Shown: positions 45,708 to 57,805 of the stretch, in pieces
Layout of the letters: each line of letters starts with the position of its first letter
How positions within the stretch are numbered: the first letter of the stretch is position 1
Source: Cochliopodium minus
Lineage: Eukaryota; Discosea; Himatismenida; Cochliopodiidae
Assembly: GCA_024220525.1 (NCBI GenBank)
Contig: JAMYWO010000031.1
Location: 1 to 64,000, forward strand
Direction: 5' to 3'
DNA: 64,000 nt
Notes under the pieces: model-generated
Told to the model about the DNA's origin: nothing
What the model saw: only the letters and a program-made list of their open reading frames with translations
The model's database searches: none
Translations under genes and position numbers: made by a program

Positions 45708-48256
45708 TCAATTTTGTTTTGCTTTGATCAAGTTATCAAATTTCTCAAGAAGTTGTTTGATTTCCTCTTCTTGTTTCTCTTCTCTTTCTTCAAGTTCCAA
45801 GTTCTTTTTCTCGAGCATTTCGTTTTCTTGTTTTTGGTTTTGTTCGTTTCTTTTCTCGAATTCAATTTCCTTTTCCTGTTCTTCAATTTTCTCTCCCATT
45901 GAAGTGAGGATATTCCCAGTGGAAGGAGAGGTTCCTTCACAAAGATACTCCAATGAAATACTGAAAATGAATTCAGGTTGAACTTGGGAAGAAGTAGCAT
46001 GGGAAAAGCTGCAAGAAAATGAAGAATCTCCATTTTGTATGATTGGAAGTTCTCTTGCAAAACAGAAATATCCACACTTGTTTCTTTGGTTTTCATCCAA
46101 ATCAAAGAGTTCAATCAAATCACATTTAGAATCTTGATCTTCAGGAGTACATTTGGTTTTTGAAAGAGAATAAATCAACGAATCCCATTGACATTTTGCT
46201 TCCAAAACTTTTTGGTTGTTTTCACATCTCATCTCAACAGATTTATTTTGATCATCAAGGGAAAGGAACAAATCTTGATTGGAATGATTGATTGAAATTG
46301 TTTTTCCATCAGCTTCTCTCACATATGTGGTTTTTGCATTTTTAACTTTGGAAGATAAGTGGGAAGGAATGACATAGTGAGTTTTGGTTTTTCTTTGAAT
46401 TTCATTTCTATCAACAACTTCTCTGACAGTTCTGGTGATTCCATCAACTCCTCTTTTTCCTCTGTATCCTCTTGATCCTCTTTCTCCTTTCTCTCCCTTG
46501 CTTCCATTCTCTCCTTTGTTTCCTCTTCTTCCTCTTGGTCCAGTTGCACCTCTTTCTCCCTTTTCTCCATCATCTCCTATTTCTCCTTTGTCTCCTTTTG
46601 GACCACTTGCTCCAGTTGCACCATTCAAACCAGTTGGTCCTTAAAATAAATTTGTTAGAAAAGAGAAACAAAGTTAAATTATAAGAAACGAAAAATAATT
46701 TACCTTGAACTCCAGTTGATCCTTGAAGCCCACTTGGGCCAGTTGGTCCTGTCAATCCTTGAACTCCAGTCGGTCCTTGAGGTCCAGATAATCCTTGAAG
46801 CCCAGTTGATCCTTCTGGTCCAGTATAACCTTCTGGCCCAGTAGGTCCTTGAGGACCTGTTGGCCCTTCTGGTCCAGTAAATCCCTGAATTCCTGTTGGC
46901 CCTTCAGGACCAGTAAATCCCTGAAGCCCAGTTGGTCCAGATGGTCCAGATTCACCTATTGAATTAATAAAAAGATAAAGTCAGAAAAATTAAAAAATTA
47001 AGAATTTTTTGTTTTACATAAAGGATCTGCAACAAAATAAACATCACGATAATATCCATGGTTCCCACCATCAGATTGACTGGTAATTGAAGGAAATGTA
47101 CCTAGAGTAGTAGAATAAACTCCAGCCCCAATTGGCATAAAAAGATCACCCCTATTTTTGATTTATTATAAAAACTTTAAATAAAACAAATAAATTAAAA
47201 ATAAATTACGAAGTTAATGGAGAAGAAAAGAAATTCCATGTATAAGAAAATTGACTTCCACTGTCAACGTTTACAGAAACAGTGTACAAATTATTCTTTT
47301 GGATATAAAGAGGAGAAGATAAATACAAGGTATTCCATCCTATTGTTGGTGCTGTATCAGGGAATGCTTGACTCACCAATTCTTTTTGGTCTCCATTTCC
47401 CCAGATTCTTCCTATATGTGTTGCAGTGTTATCATTTTCCATTCTTAAATTTAATTAAATTATTAAAAAATTCTTTGTTGTTTTGGTTTTTAAAACGAGA
47501 ATACCTGTAGTATCTGATCGCATAAATATATCCATTTGTTTTGCTTGAAAAAATGGTACCCAATTCATAATTAGATTCAGCCGCACTGCTTGGGTTGACT
47601 GTGGTTGGGTACAAATTTTGGAAAGAAGTGAACATGATATCCCTGTAATAGTTACGATATTGATAAGTACCTGAAGGATAGCTTCCTGGCACTCCATTGT
47701 AAACTCCCGCATCAACTGGAGCGAAAATATTCACATTCTGAACAGATGGATCACTTGGAGTAAAATAATTATCCAAATAACCATAAGGACCATCTGCAAC
47801 AATAAAAAAATAAATAATTTAAGAAAATTGAAAAATCAAATTTTTCTTTAAAAAAATAGTGTTTTTTTTACTTTGTGCAATGTTCACAGAAACAACATAA
47901 TCTCCTGCAGGCAATACAAAAGGAAGATTTTCATTAGTTATTTGCCATCCATCTGTTGATTCACCTGAAAACACTGAAGAAACCAAAGGTGAAGCTGTTG
48001 CTGAAGTTGACCAAATATTACCAGTACGAGTTACAGTAACATCACCAGCAATTTTAAAAAATTTAATTCCAACTGCCAATCCATCAACTCTTGTTGTAAA
48101 TTTGGTTCCCAACTCGTATTCAGGATCTGTTTTTTGGATCACATCCAAGGAATTATTGAATCCCATCAATGTTTCGATTTTGGAACAAAAATTTTCTTGT
48201 GATCTTGCACCACAAATCAAAGCAATCAAAATAAAAAGAGAAAAGATAAACTTCAT
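45708..48256 (-). CDS. Secreted protein: two DUF4082 domains, collagen repeats, Cys-rich domain and coiled coil
   Basis: Six exons (48256-47872, 47793-47505, 47443-47210, 47151-47018, 46955-46704, 46639-45708) give 741 residues. A signal peptide ([15 protein letters not shown]) is followed by two beta-sandwich domains of the DUF4082 type: [21 protein letters not shown] in the first (split as YELGTKF and GLAVGIKFF), and [22 protein letters not shown] with GRIWGNG, then [21 protein letters not shown] and YYRDVYFV in the second. DUF4082 is otherwise best known from bacterial extracellular proteins. Then come about 48 Gly-X-Y triplets in two blocks ([26 protein letters not shown]), a Cys-containing globular part ([15 protein letters not shown]) and a C-terminal Glu-rich coiled coil. 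It would trimerise into an extracellular fibre with paired head domains. Confidence 0.88.
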
Positions 48257-48458
48257 TTCTTTTTTTCAATTTTATTTTTTTTTTGTTTCTTGTTTCTATG
48301 GAAGTGAAAAAAAAACTTTTATATTTTTTTGATTTGACAACAATGCCAAAAAAAAAAAAAATTTAAAATTATTATCCTTTGTTGAAAAAATATTTTATTT
48401 GAAAGCTTTGTTGAAATAGTTGAAACATTGACAATGTTGACAATCTTGTTGATTATTT

Positions 48459-48550
48459 TGTTAAAGATATCTTATAAATTCTCACAAAAAGGATTATTAA
48501 AATTTTATTTAAATCATCTTTTTTATTTAAAAAACAAAATCAATTGATTT
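48459..48550. repeat. Copy of the 27.0-kb segment
   Basis: Near-identical to 27019-27119. It lies between the two collagen-like genes, outside coding sequence. Confidence 0.8.
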
Positions 48551-48658
48551 TATTAAAATTGTAAATCAAAATTGAGAGCATGTGTTCATTTAAAGAAATT
48601 TTAATAATTTCAGAAATTAGGGTTATATAATAGAGTTTATTTGATTATTTGTAAATTC

Positions 48659-49443
48659 TCAATTTTGTTTTGCTTTGATCAAGTTATCAAATTTCTCAAG
48701 AAGTTGTTTGATTACCTCTTCTTGTTTCTCTTCTCTTTCTTCAAGTTCCAAGTTTTTTTTCTCAAGCATTTCGTTTTCTTGTTTTTGGTTTTGTTCGTTT
48801 CTTTTCTCGAATTCAATTTCTTTTTCTTGTTCTTCAATTTTCTCTTCCAAAGATGATATTACAATTTCGTCGATAGGAGCAGAGGTTCCTTCACAAAGAT
48901 ACTCCAATGAAATACTGAAAATGAATTCAGGTTGAACTTGGGAAGAAGTAGCATGAGAATAGCTGCAAGAAAATGAAGAATCTCCATTTTGTATGATTGG
49001 AAGTTCTCTTGCAAAACAGAAATATCCACACTTGTTTCTTTGGTTTTCATCCAAATCAAAGAGTTCAATCAAATCACATTTAGAATCTTGATCTTCAGGA
49101 GTACATTTGGTTTTTGAAAGAGAATAAATCAACGAATCCCATTGACATTTTGCTTCCAAAACTTTTTGGTTGTTTTCACATCTCATCTCAACAGATTTAT
49201 TTTGATCATCAAGGGAAAGGAACAAATCTTGATTGGAATGATTGATTGAAATTGTTTTTCCATCAGCTTCTCTCACATATGTGGTTTTTGCATTTTTAAC
49301 TTTGGAAGATAAGTGGGAAGGAATGACATAGTGAGTTTTGGTTTTTCTTTGAATTTCATTTCTATCAACAACTTCTCTGACAGTTCTGGTGATTCCATCA
49401 ACTCCTCTTTTTCCTCTGTATCCTCTTGATCCTCTTTCTCCTT
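48659..49443 (-). CDS. Partial paralogue of the DUF4082-collagen gene (3' end only)
   Basis: The last exon of a second copy: from the end of the Gly-X-Y block ([13 protein letters not shown]) through the Cys-rich part to the coiled coil. It is almost identical in DNA to 45708-46490, except a short stretch (SAPIDEIVISSLEEK instead of [14 protein letters not shown]). The 5' part is cut by a single N at 49444, where the contig ends inside the repeat. Whether the rest of the gene exists elsewhere cannot be told. Head-to-tail duplication of the whole gene is the simplest reading. Confidence 0.8.
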
Positions 49444-49444
49444 N
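49444..49444. other. Single-N assembly join
   Basis: Joins the truncated collagen copy to a contig (49445-50650) that overlaps 52165-52577. Confidence 0.9.
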
Positions 49445-50650
49445 GGTAAAAATTAAAAATTAAATTGAAACTTATTTAATCTCACATGTTTCTAGGACTA
49501 GCAGGATCAATCATTTATGATAATACCACCTCAAATTCTATTCTTAACGTTTATGTTTCTACAAATGTCTCTGGAAATGATTATATTGGTGCAAATGTAA
49601 TTATTTTATTATTTTTTTTTTTCAAAAAAGATTATTTTCTAAAAAAAAAATAATTTTCAAAAAGTTTGGGGAAATAATTGGAGGATCTCTTTCTAACATT
49701 ACCAATTTGTTTTTTGAAAATACAATTGCAGGGAATGGCACAGTTGGACTAGGACTGAATTGTTCTGAACTTTTCTCAGTTGTAGATTCTTCTTTTCCAC
49801 AAGGCACAATTTGGGGATTCGATAGATTGTTGATCGAATCCAACTATGCTCCTGGCATTTGTAATTGTACAGGTATGATTGAAATAAATATTAAATTCTA
49901 AAATAATTTTTTGTTTTTTCTCAAAGAAGGATGTCCAATCCTTTCAACAACGCCACCATCTACTATTACACCATCAACAATTACACCCACGGTTCCTGTT
50001 ACAGTATCCCCAACATTAATCCCAACACGTTCTCCGTATTTTATTTTTAATTAAGATTTTTGCTCACCCAATCTATTTTTATTAATTTTTTTTAAAAGAT
50101 CTCTTTCCAATGTTGTTTCTTTTTCTGGAATTCTTCTTTTTACCATTCTCTTATTTTGAATCATAAAATATTTTAATAAAACATTTATCAGTCTCTAATT
50201 GATCTTTTTCCAAATTCTACAATAATTTTTAAAAAAAAAAACAAATAAAAAAAAAAAATAACAAAAAATAAAAAAACAAAAATCAATTTTCCAAACACTT
50301 ATGTAGTGGTTTATTCCTCTACATATCTACACAGGATGCCATAGTATAAAGATAAAAAAGAAAAAAGAAGGTGACATTGAAATCCCTTGGAAGGGGGAGG
50401 CCAACATAATCCATTGGAGTTTATAATTATGGAAGAGATTTATTTCATACATTTCTACATTCTTATTTTGATCAAATTTTTATTTAAATTTTGAACTAAT
50501 AATTAAAACACTGTCTATATCTCACATATTTATGGGAATATTCATTCAAACACTTTTGTTACCCGTTTTATTTAATGAAATGTAAAAAAAAAATCGAATT
50601 TAAATTGTATTGTTTATTTAAAATTTTAAACAAATTTTGTTATTTTCCAA
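49445..50650. repeat. Misplaced or alternative contig overlapping 52165-52577
   Basis: Bounded by single Ns on both sides. Its first about 175 bases match 52164-52340 and its last about 250 bases (50402-50650) match 52341-52577, with a few differences and small indels. The 780 bases between those blocks are absent from the 52-kb copy. They contain the missing 3' exons of the gene starting at 50.9 kb. Confidence 0.85.
49496..50159 (+). CDS. 3' exons of the GLUG-like surface protein
   Basis: Exons 49496-49596, 49665-49872, 49927-50035 and 50099-50159 fit each other in phase. They continue the gene at 50911-52314, whose exon 52214-52314 is the same as 49496-49596. They code GGSLSNITNLFFENT, then SVVDSSFPQGTIWGFDRLL and ICNCTEGCPILSTTPPST, a Thr/Pro stalk and a hydrophobic end (VVSFSGILLFTILLF). 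With no charged residues after it, this end suggests a GPI-anchor signal. The missing part of the 52-kb gene therefore sits upstream of its own 5' end in this assembly. Confidence 0.72.
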
Positions 50651-50910
50651 NTATCCTATTTCCAAAATGAGAAATCTGGATAATATGAGAGATTATCTGG
50701 CCATAGTCAAAAATTCCATAAGCCTTAAATTTTTGAATTCAAATATATTAGATTTAGATATATTGTTCTTTGTTTATTGATAAAGATTAAATAGATATAG
50801 CTATTTGTAAAAATAATTCATATAATTCAATATTGGAAGAGTTTTTTTTTGAAAAAAAAAAACAAAAAAAACAAAAAAATTAAAAAAATTAAAAAAACTT
50901 AAAAAAAACA
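50160..50910. other. AT-rich flank with a single-N join at 50651
   Basis: The 3' flank of the GLUG gene and, after the N, the 5' flank of its 5' half. Nothing coding seen. It includes the stretch 50402-50650 duplicated at 52.34-52.58 kb. Confidence 0.6.
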
Positions 50911-52314
50911 ATGGTAAAATTATAATCCTTCCATAAATTCCTCTTTATTTTTATAACAATAGGTAACCTCGATCACTTTTTGGATTTTGTTGATATCTCT
51001 TTCCTTGATTTCAAAAATGAATTCTCAAACAATAAACATCACAAATTGTACGTTTCTGCAGAACAATATTGAACTCAACAATGGGGAAGTTGTTTATCAA
51101 TTAGCATCGAACATCGTATAAAAATTCCCAACATGAAAATTTAAATGAAAAATTGGCATATGAATTAATAATTATTTCAATTAGGATTGTTCGACAATAA
51201 ATCCATTCTTTCCCATTGGAAATGATTCCTACACGTTTCGAGGAAAATTAGATGGGCAAGGTTTTGAGATCTCAAATTTAAACATCTATCCTTCAAGTGT
51301 TTTTGTTGGATTGTTTGGGTCTGGTTTTCAAAGTGTTGTAACTAATGTAACTCTTCAAGATATTTCTATGATTTCAAATGTTTCCACCTTTATCCATGGA
51401 TTTTTATTTGGAATATGTGTCGAATGTAGAATTGAAAACATCCATATTAAGATTCTAATGTGTCAAGCTGCACCATTACAAATACCACCATAAATTTAAA
51501 TGGTAACCTCGCAGGGGGGGTTATAGGAAATTCTCTAAACTCTCAACCAACAAACCTTTATAATAACGGATTTCCTCATAATACATCCCAAATCATTTTA
51601 AAGGCAAATGGTTAGATGTCATATTTTGAAAAAAATTTTTTCGATTTTTTTATATGATAAAAGATGTTGTTGGGGGATTAGTTGGAGAAGCAAGTATAAT
51701 TTCAGATTTTGTTAATAATTTACTTAAAATTAAAAAAAATTTTTTTAATCTTAAGGAAATTCAATTCTATCCAAATCTGGTGTTTCGAGTGGAATAATTG
51801 TATCCAATAATATAGTTGGAAGTATTAATTTTAAATTTTTGATTAAATTAATTTTACTTTGCATTAACATTAAACTAGGTTTAATTGGGTTGAATAATGG
51901 TTCTAATGTTGACCAAGTTTATTCAAGACCAGAAGTCAAAATTGTTGGAAATGAAAATTCTGTATATGTAAAAAAATATTAATGTTATTTATTTAATTTT
52001 TTAATATTTTTTAAATTTTTTATTATTATTTATTAATTTTTTATTATTATTTATTAAATTTTAAAGTGTGGAGGATTATTTGGTCAGGGTATTAGTCCCT
52101 TGATTATTTCAAATTCTTATTCAAGAACTAACAATATTTATTGTGGGCGTGGTTATGTTGGAGGTAAAAATTAAAAATTAAATTGAAACTTATTTAATCT
52201 CACATGTTTCTAGGACTAGCAGGATCAATCATTTATGATTATACCACCTCAAATTCTATTCTTAACGTTTATGTTTCTACAAATGTCTCTGGAAATGATT
52301 ATATTGGTGCAATT
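50911..52314 (+). CDS. GLUG-motif-like secreted surface protein, 5' part
   Basis: Exons 50963-51115, 51185-51610, 51664-51693, 51756-51821, 51879-51967, 52067-52163 and 52214-52314, probably preceded by a three-base exon (ATG at 50911, donor GTAAAA). The start codes a signal peptide (SITFWILLISLSLIS). The body is a beta-helix of Gly-rich repeats: DGQGFEISNLNIY, VFVGLFGSGF, LAGGVIGNSL, VVGGLVGEAS, CGGLFGQGIS and YVGGLAGSII. This is the GLUG pattern of bacterial and protist adhesins. A one-base shift near 51448 separates IENIHIK from DSNVSSCTI, probably an assembly indel. The 52-kb copy stops after exon 52314; the rest lies at 49665-50159. Confidence 0.75.
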
Positions 52315-52340
52315 GTAATTATTTTATTATTTTTTTTTTT

Positions 52341-52577
52341 CAACATAATCCATCGGAGTTTATAATTATGGAAGAGATTTAAATTGATACATTGATCAAA
52401 TTTTTATTTAAATTTTGAACTAATAATTAAAACACTGTCTATATCTCACATATTTATAAGGGAATATTCATTCAAACACTTTTGTTACCCGTTTTATTCA
52501 ATGAAATGTAAAAAAAAAATCGAATTTAAATTGTATTGTTTATTTAAAATTTTAAACAAATTTTGTTATTTTCCAAA
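52341..52577. repeat. Second copy of 50402-50650
   Basis: Begins CAACATAATCCATCGGAG and ends TTGTTATTTTCCAAA. It matches the end of the N-bounded contig with a few substitutions and indels. Confidence 0.85.
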
Positions 52578-52875
52578 TCTTTATCAAACAAAAACTTTAT
52601 CCTTTTGACCATTTTAATAATTAACAAGACCAGAGGCTTTGGGATTTTGATTACAGTCAGAAATCTCTTATTGCACAGAAGAAAATAGAACACCATCTTT
52701 TTAAATTTGTCAGAAAAGTTAAAATGTGTAGAAGTGGTCCATTCGAACTTGTAAAAATCAAAAAAAAAATTAAAATCAAAAAAATAAACAAATAAAAATA
52801 AATCATAAAAAATAAAAAATCAAAAATCAAAAATCAAAAATAAAATATAAAAAATAAAAAATCAAAAATCAAAAA
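52578..52875. other. A-rich low-complexity spacer
   Basis: Runs of AAAAATCAAAAATC and AAATAAAAA. No gene seen. Confidence 0.6.
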
Positions 52876-54957
52876 TCAAAAAATAAAATGAATGAAAAAA
52901 AAAAAATCACATTTTGTAAATTTTTTGTTAGATTTTGGATCAATTTGACTTTGTAAAATCGAAATCTCCCCACTAAAGTATGACTATTATGACCCAGTCC
53001 CAATTGACCGAAGTAATTACTACCACTGACAAATATACTATCATTTCCTGTTTGAATATAAGATTAATTTTTTAATTTTTTTAATTTTAAATTTAATTTG
53101 AACTAAAAAAAATTTTTAATTTTAAAAAAAAATTTTATTTTTTACTATTAATAATGATGGAGTGTTTGTATCCTGCGGTGGCTATTGCGATGTCAGATTT
53201 CACTAATTCGAAATTAAATTGGGACGAAAAAGCAAGAAAACTTTCCCCATACGTGCTAGACCCTGCTGAGTATAAGTCTCCGTTTTCTTCATAAAAAATA
53301 AAAATAAAAATAAAAATAAAAATAAATAAAAATAAAAATAAAAACAAAAACAAAAAAAATAACAAAAAATAATTAAAAAATAAAAAATAAAATACAAAAA
53401 ATAAAAATAAAAATAAAAATAAAAATATAAAATATAAAATACAAATAATTAATAATCAAAAATAAAAAATATTAAAAAATAAATAATGAATAAAATAAAA
53501 TAAAAAATAAAATGAAACAAAAAAAAAAGTTTTGATAATTATTTTACTTTGTATCAAAAGGGTGTGTCTCGCTCCCGCATGCACACTTTTTATGTTTGAT
53601 ATTCCCTTTACTGTTTCGGGTTCATATTGGTCATTGAAGTGACCCAAACCTAACTGTCCTTCTTTATTTCTTCCAAAAGCTATCAAACTTGCCTCTATAA
53701 CATTTAAATTTTTGTGAATTTTTAAATTATTTTAAATGAATTTTTAAATAAAATTATTTAAAATTTATTTAAATTAATTTTTGTGAATTTAAAAATTAAT
53801 TTTTAATCAAATTTTATTTTTTAATTTATTTTTTATTTAAAAAAACTATTAACCAGTTAAAATAAAGGTGTGAGAACTCCCACAAATCACATTTAAAGCA
53901 TCCGTTCTGTTAAAAATAAACTTGGGCTCTGTTACATTGAGGTCAATATCCCTATTCCCCAATTGTCCAAACGAATTGGAACCCATTCCGTAAATATCTC
54001 CGTTGTCTAAAAAAAAGAATTATTTAAAAACAAAAATAAACATAAAATAAAAAATGAAAAATATTTTGATTTTTTCCAATCAAATTTTTTTGTTTAAATA
54101 ATTTTTTATTTAAATTTTTTGTTTACTTTTCAAAAAAATGCAATGTTCAAAGCCAACAGAAAACAGCAGGACTTTGTTAATGTTAATACTTCTTGGAACG
54201 TTAACTTTTAGGTCCATAGATTGGCTTGTCCCAGTCATCAAAATTTCTCCATTTTCTAATAATTGATAATTGAATGATATTTTTAAATTTAATTTATAAA
54301 ATTTATAAAATTTTAAAACCCAAAAAAAAATTTTTATAATTTTTAATATTTACTTTTCTGTATCACTGTAATGGTATCAGAAGTCTTCACTTTTCTCACA
54401 TTCTCGCTTGTTTTGATCAACTTTACTTGGTTCACATTATTTCCTAATCCTAGTTCTCCTGAGTCAGCCCAAACAAACTAAAAATAATTATTTTCACAAA
54501 AAAAAAAAGTTTTTTTTTGTTGACCTTTTTCGTTGTTTCCACAACAATACAAATTCCCATTTTCTTCAATTTTTTTGAGAATTAAAAATAAAAATTTTTT
54601 TTGTATTACTCAATAAAATAAAGGTGCTATTATATCCAATTTCTATTGCTTTGATGTTGGCATTATTCATCAATTTGATTGGACTTTCAGCTAAATAAAA
54701 AATATATATAATCACTGTGAAAGAAAAAATTAAATTTTTTATTTTTGGTTTCACCAGTCTCTGTATCCAATTTTATTCCTAGTTGACCATATTCATTGGA
54801 TCCAAATCCATATAAATTATTTTTATCTAAATATTATTAGTTTCAATCTTTGTTAAAAAATATACTTGTATTTTCAATAAATATATTCACCAGTGAGAAA
54901 GATATTATGATATGAAAAGCAGGATGAAGAATAAGATCGATCCAAAAAAAGAGACAT
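52876..54957 (-). CDS. Multi-exon RCC1-repeat protein
   Basis: Begins at ATG 54957 (MSLFLDRSYSSSCFS), with a first exon to 54891 and a second at 54826-54756 (NLYGFGSNEYGQLGIKL). Further short exons each carry one repeat: 54.61-54.69 kb (PIKLMNNANIKAIEIGYNST), 54.53 kb (GNLYCCGNN), 54.36-54.48 kb (SGELGLGNNVNQVKL), 54.13-54.26 kb, 53.85-54.00 kb (DIYGMGSNSFGQLGN), 53.54-53.70 kb (IAFGRNKEGQLGLGHFND), 53.14-53.29 kb and 52.88-53.05 kb (FVSGSNYFGQLGLGHN). One junction (near 54.5 kb) does not keep phase, so the model is incomplete. Introns are rich in A/T low complexity. A seven-bladed propeller is expected. It lacks the C-terminal box of the 9.5-kb RCC1 protein. Confidence 0.65.
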
Positions 54958-55059
54958 AATCAGATAGGGATAGGTTTGAAAAAATAAAACAATTTTTTTT
55001 TATTATTATTTGATAAATTAAATAATTAAAAGGTTTTTTAAAAAACCAAATCCTCATCA

Positions 55060-57805
55060 TTATTTTTGGGCTTGAGAAGAAGAATTTTCTTGGACACTTT
55101 CACCTGCAGATTGAGTATGGAGATGCATATCATTGTTTTGGTGGAGACCATCATCTTTGACAAAGACAATGTTATTTTCCTCGTTACTTTCTTTATGTTG
55201 TGAATGATTTTCTTGAATAGGTGCTTCATTATCTTCAAGTGGAGTGTTTCGAGCATCCTCATGAGTTTCCTCATCAACTTCATTGGCAGATTCATCTTGT
55301 AAAGAATGATCTTCATTTAAAATGTGATCTGAATCTTCTTGTGTAGGAGTTTCGTGACTTTCTTCTTGTGAAGGTTCATGATCTTCCTCCTCTGACAAAT
55401 AGTCTTCATTAACTTCTTGGGAAGAAATGTCATGAGAAACATCTGGTGATACTACTTCTTGATGTTTGTCTAGTTGATTTGTATTTTCATTTTGATTCCT
55501 GTTAGCATCATTCTTTGGAATAACAATGGAATCATCATTATTGTCGTTAGTATTCATAGAATTGCCAATGTTAATTTGTTGAGTATTGGAATTATCAATG
55601 AACTGTTCAAAATCTTGAATTTCCAAATCCTGAGCATCGATTTGGATGTTCTCATCAGTGTTAGACACAATAAACTGAGAATCTTCATTGACAATAGTAC
55701 CTCTAATTGCGTCCGCGTCTGCAAAAGTATTTTCATTTATCTCTACGTTTTGGAATACTTGTTGATCTTGAAATTGAGCAGTGACTTCCTTTGAGTTGAA
55801 CTTTATTTTGACATCTTTGCCATTAATGTTCAAGTTGCTTAAAAGTTTGTTGATTGCTTCTTTCGCTTCGTCAGAATTCATTTTTTCATCAAATTTGAGG
55901 TTGGCAGGAATGTTGTTAAGAATAGTCGTGGCTGTTGGTTGAGGAACATTCACAGTTTTCTTAATAAAAATAATTTGAATCAATTATTGCTTATAAAAGC
56001 TGAAATGTTTACCTTTGGCAAATTATATTCGAAATTAAAACCATTCGATGACAAAAGATTTTGATAATTTGAAAAGAGGCAATTTGAAGATTTTGAATGT
56101 AAAGATAAGTTTGATAAAGGAGGAAAGTCAGAAAAATAGGAAACGTCAAAAATGTGGGCTTCTGTGGTGAAGATGTAAGAAGACTGCTTGTTGACGAAAT
56201 TGTCCTCGTCAAACAACAAAAATAAATACTTTAATGTCTCGGACAAAAAGAAAGAGTCCATCAAATCAGAGAGATTCATCTTCTGAACATTCTCGACACG
56301 AGCGAAGCCACATTTGGTACGAGTCATCAAAGCAATAGAATGCAAGATGTCCAAACCATAATTCCTCCAAGTAGAGTCCTTTGTTGCTTGATAAAGATAG
56401 TAAAGAGACTCGGCCAACTCAGGTCTCAAAGGATAACCCTCTCTTCCAGGTTGAACGTTGTCAGAAGCAAGGTTGTATCCTTCGGGACTAAACCCGTTCT
56501 TCTTGAAGATGTTCATGAAGGATTTCATGGTTTTGCTCGCTTGCAAGATGTCTCCGTATAACACTTGAAGACCTGGCCAAAACCCTTGCAAGGTGGAGAA
56601 AATAGGCCATGTCATTATCCCAGACTCCATCTCGACTTCAATATACCATTCGCCCTTTTTCAAATGAGTTATAGCAGATTCATATAGAGGAACGAACAGA
56701 TCAAAATACTTTCTATCTCCAAACAAAATTGCAGATTTCAAAAGATATTCATAATAAGAATCCACATTAGCTCCGATACCAGCATCTCTGTGTGTCCAGT
56801 TTCCACTGTCAATGTCTATGTGATTCCCCAATAGGCCCAACCTTGATTTTTTATCGTATATGTGTTGAACTGCCTTTACAGCTGCAGCTTCGTATGACTT
56901 GTCCCCTGTCAATCTACTCAACACCCCAAACTCCATTGAATATGATCCTGCTCCTGCTACTGAAGTTATCTTTGTTTCTTCTGGAGGTACTCCATGTCTC
57001 AAGTTTACTAAATAACGGTTTGGATGAACAATAATTTAAATTTTAATTTTTATTATTTAATATTGCTTTATTTTTTTTGGCATATAATCTTTGAGATCAA
57101 AAATAATTCAAATTTACACATGATATCCATCTTTTTGTTTTAAAGATTTATTATTTTACCTGTTCCATATGGGATTCCAGTTTTACTCTTCTCAAAAGCG
57201 GGCATTAATCGTTTTGCCAAATCTTCAGCCAAATTTAACAAACAACCTGAATAATCCACCTCCATCAACCCCAAATTCTTATCCATCGCCAACATATGTG
57301 AGCTCAATAATCCCCCCAACACTCTGATATTTGTTTCAAACACTGATATATTAACATCCTTATCAAATGATTTGATTTCTGAACAGATCCATTCAACTTG
57401 TTTTGTGAATTCTGATTTGTTAGAAAATATCGCTAAAGTATCTAACGTATCTATCAATGTAATCGTTAATGACCCGAAAGAATCAACGCCCGAACATGAT
57501 AAGGGCCTCAATTCATCTTTGGGGAATGCATATTTCATATAATTGTCATATCCAAAATAAAACATCTCCTTTATTTGATTTCTTTGTTTATAGTCGAATT
57601 AAATGGAATATTTGATTTAAGAAATCAATCATAATGCATATTTGATGATAATATTTGGTTATAAATTTAATAAATTGAAGATATATATATATATATATCT
57701 TGATTTCACTTACAATACTTCTTTCACATTGATTTCTTCTTGATTGGTGTGATTGATGAGGATGGTGATTACAAATAATACAAATAAATAGAAATTATAT
57801 TTCAT
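55060..57805 (-). CDS. EDEM-like ER mannosidase (GH47)
   Basis: ER-degradation-enhancing alpha-mannosidase family: trims or recognises mannose on misfolded glycoproteins for ERAD. Exons 57805-57714, 57581-57160, 57007-56013 and 55959-55060 give 802 residues. A signal peptide (YNFYLFVLFVITILINHTNQ) leads to the GH47 barrel, with MFYFGYDNYMKYAFP, SFGSLTITLIDTLDTLAIF, NIRVLGGLLSSHML, ANVDSYYEYLLKS, QGFWPGLQVLYG, YPLRPELAESLYYLYQAT and TTEAHIFDV (the Ca2+-site Thr-Glu). The acidic catalytic positions of VFETNIRVLGG, DSYYEY and RPELAES are kept. A 300-residue Asp/Glu/Asn/His-rich tail with no recognised fold follows. There is no KDEL-type signal at the end (SSSQAQK). Intron 1 contains an (AT)n tract. 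Confidence 0.93.
57679..57699. repeat. (AT)n microsatellite in EDEM intron 1
   Basis: About ten AT dinucleotides in a row, inside the 132-base first intron. Confidence 0.85.

Noticed and set aside
52740-53470. A-rich repeats as a possible transposon tail
   Set aside because: The AAAAATC and AAAATA runs match the low complexity of introns throughout the window, with no element body beside them.
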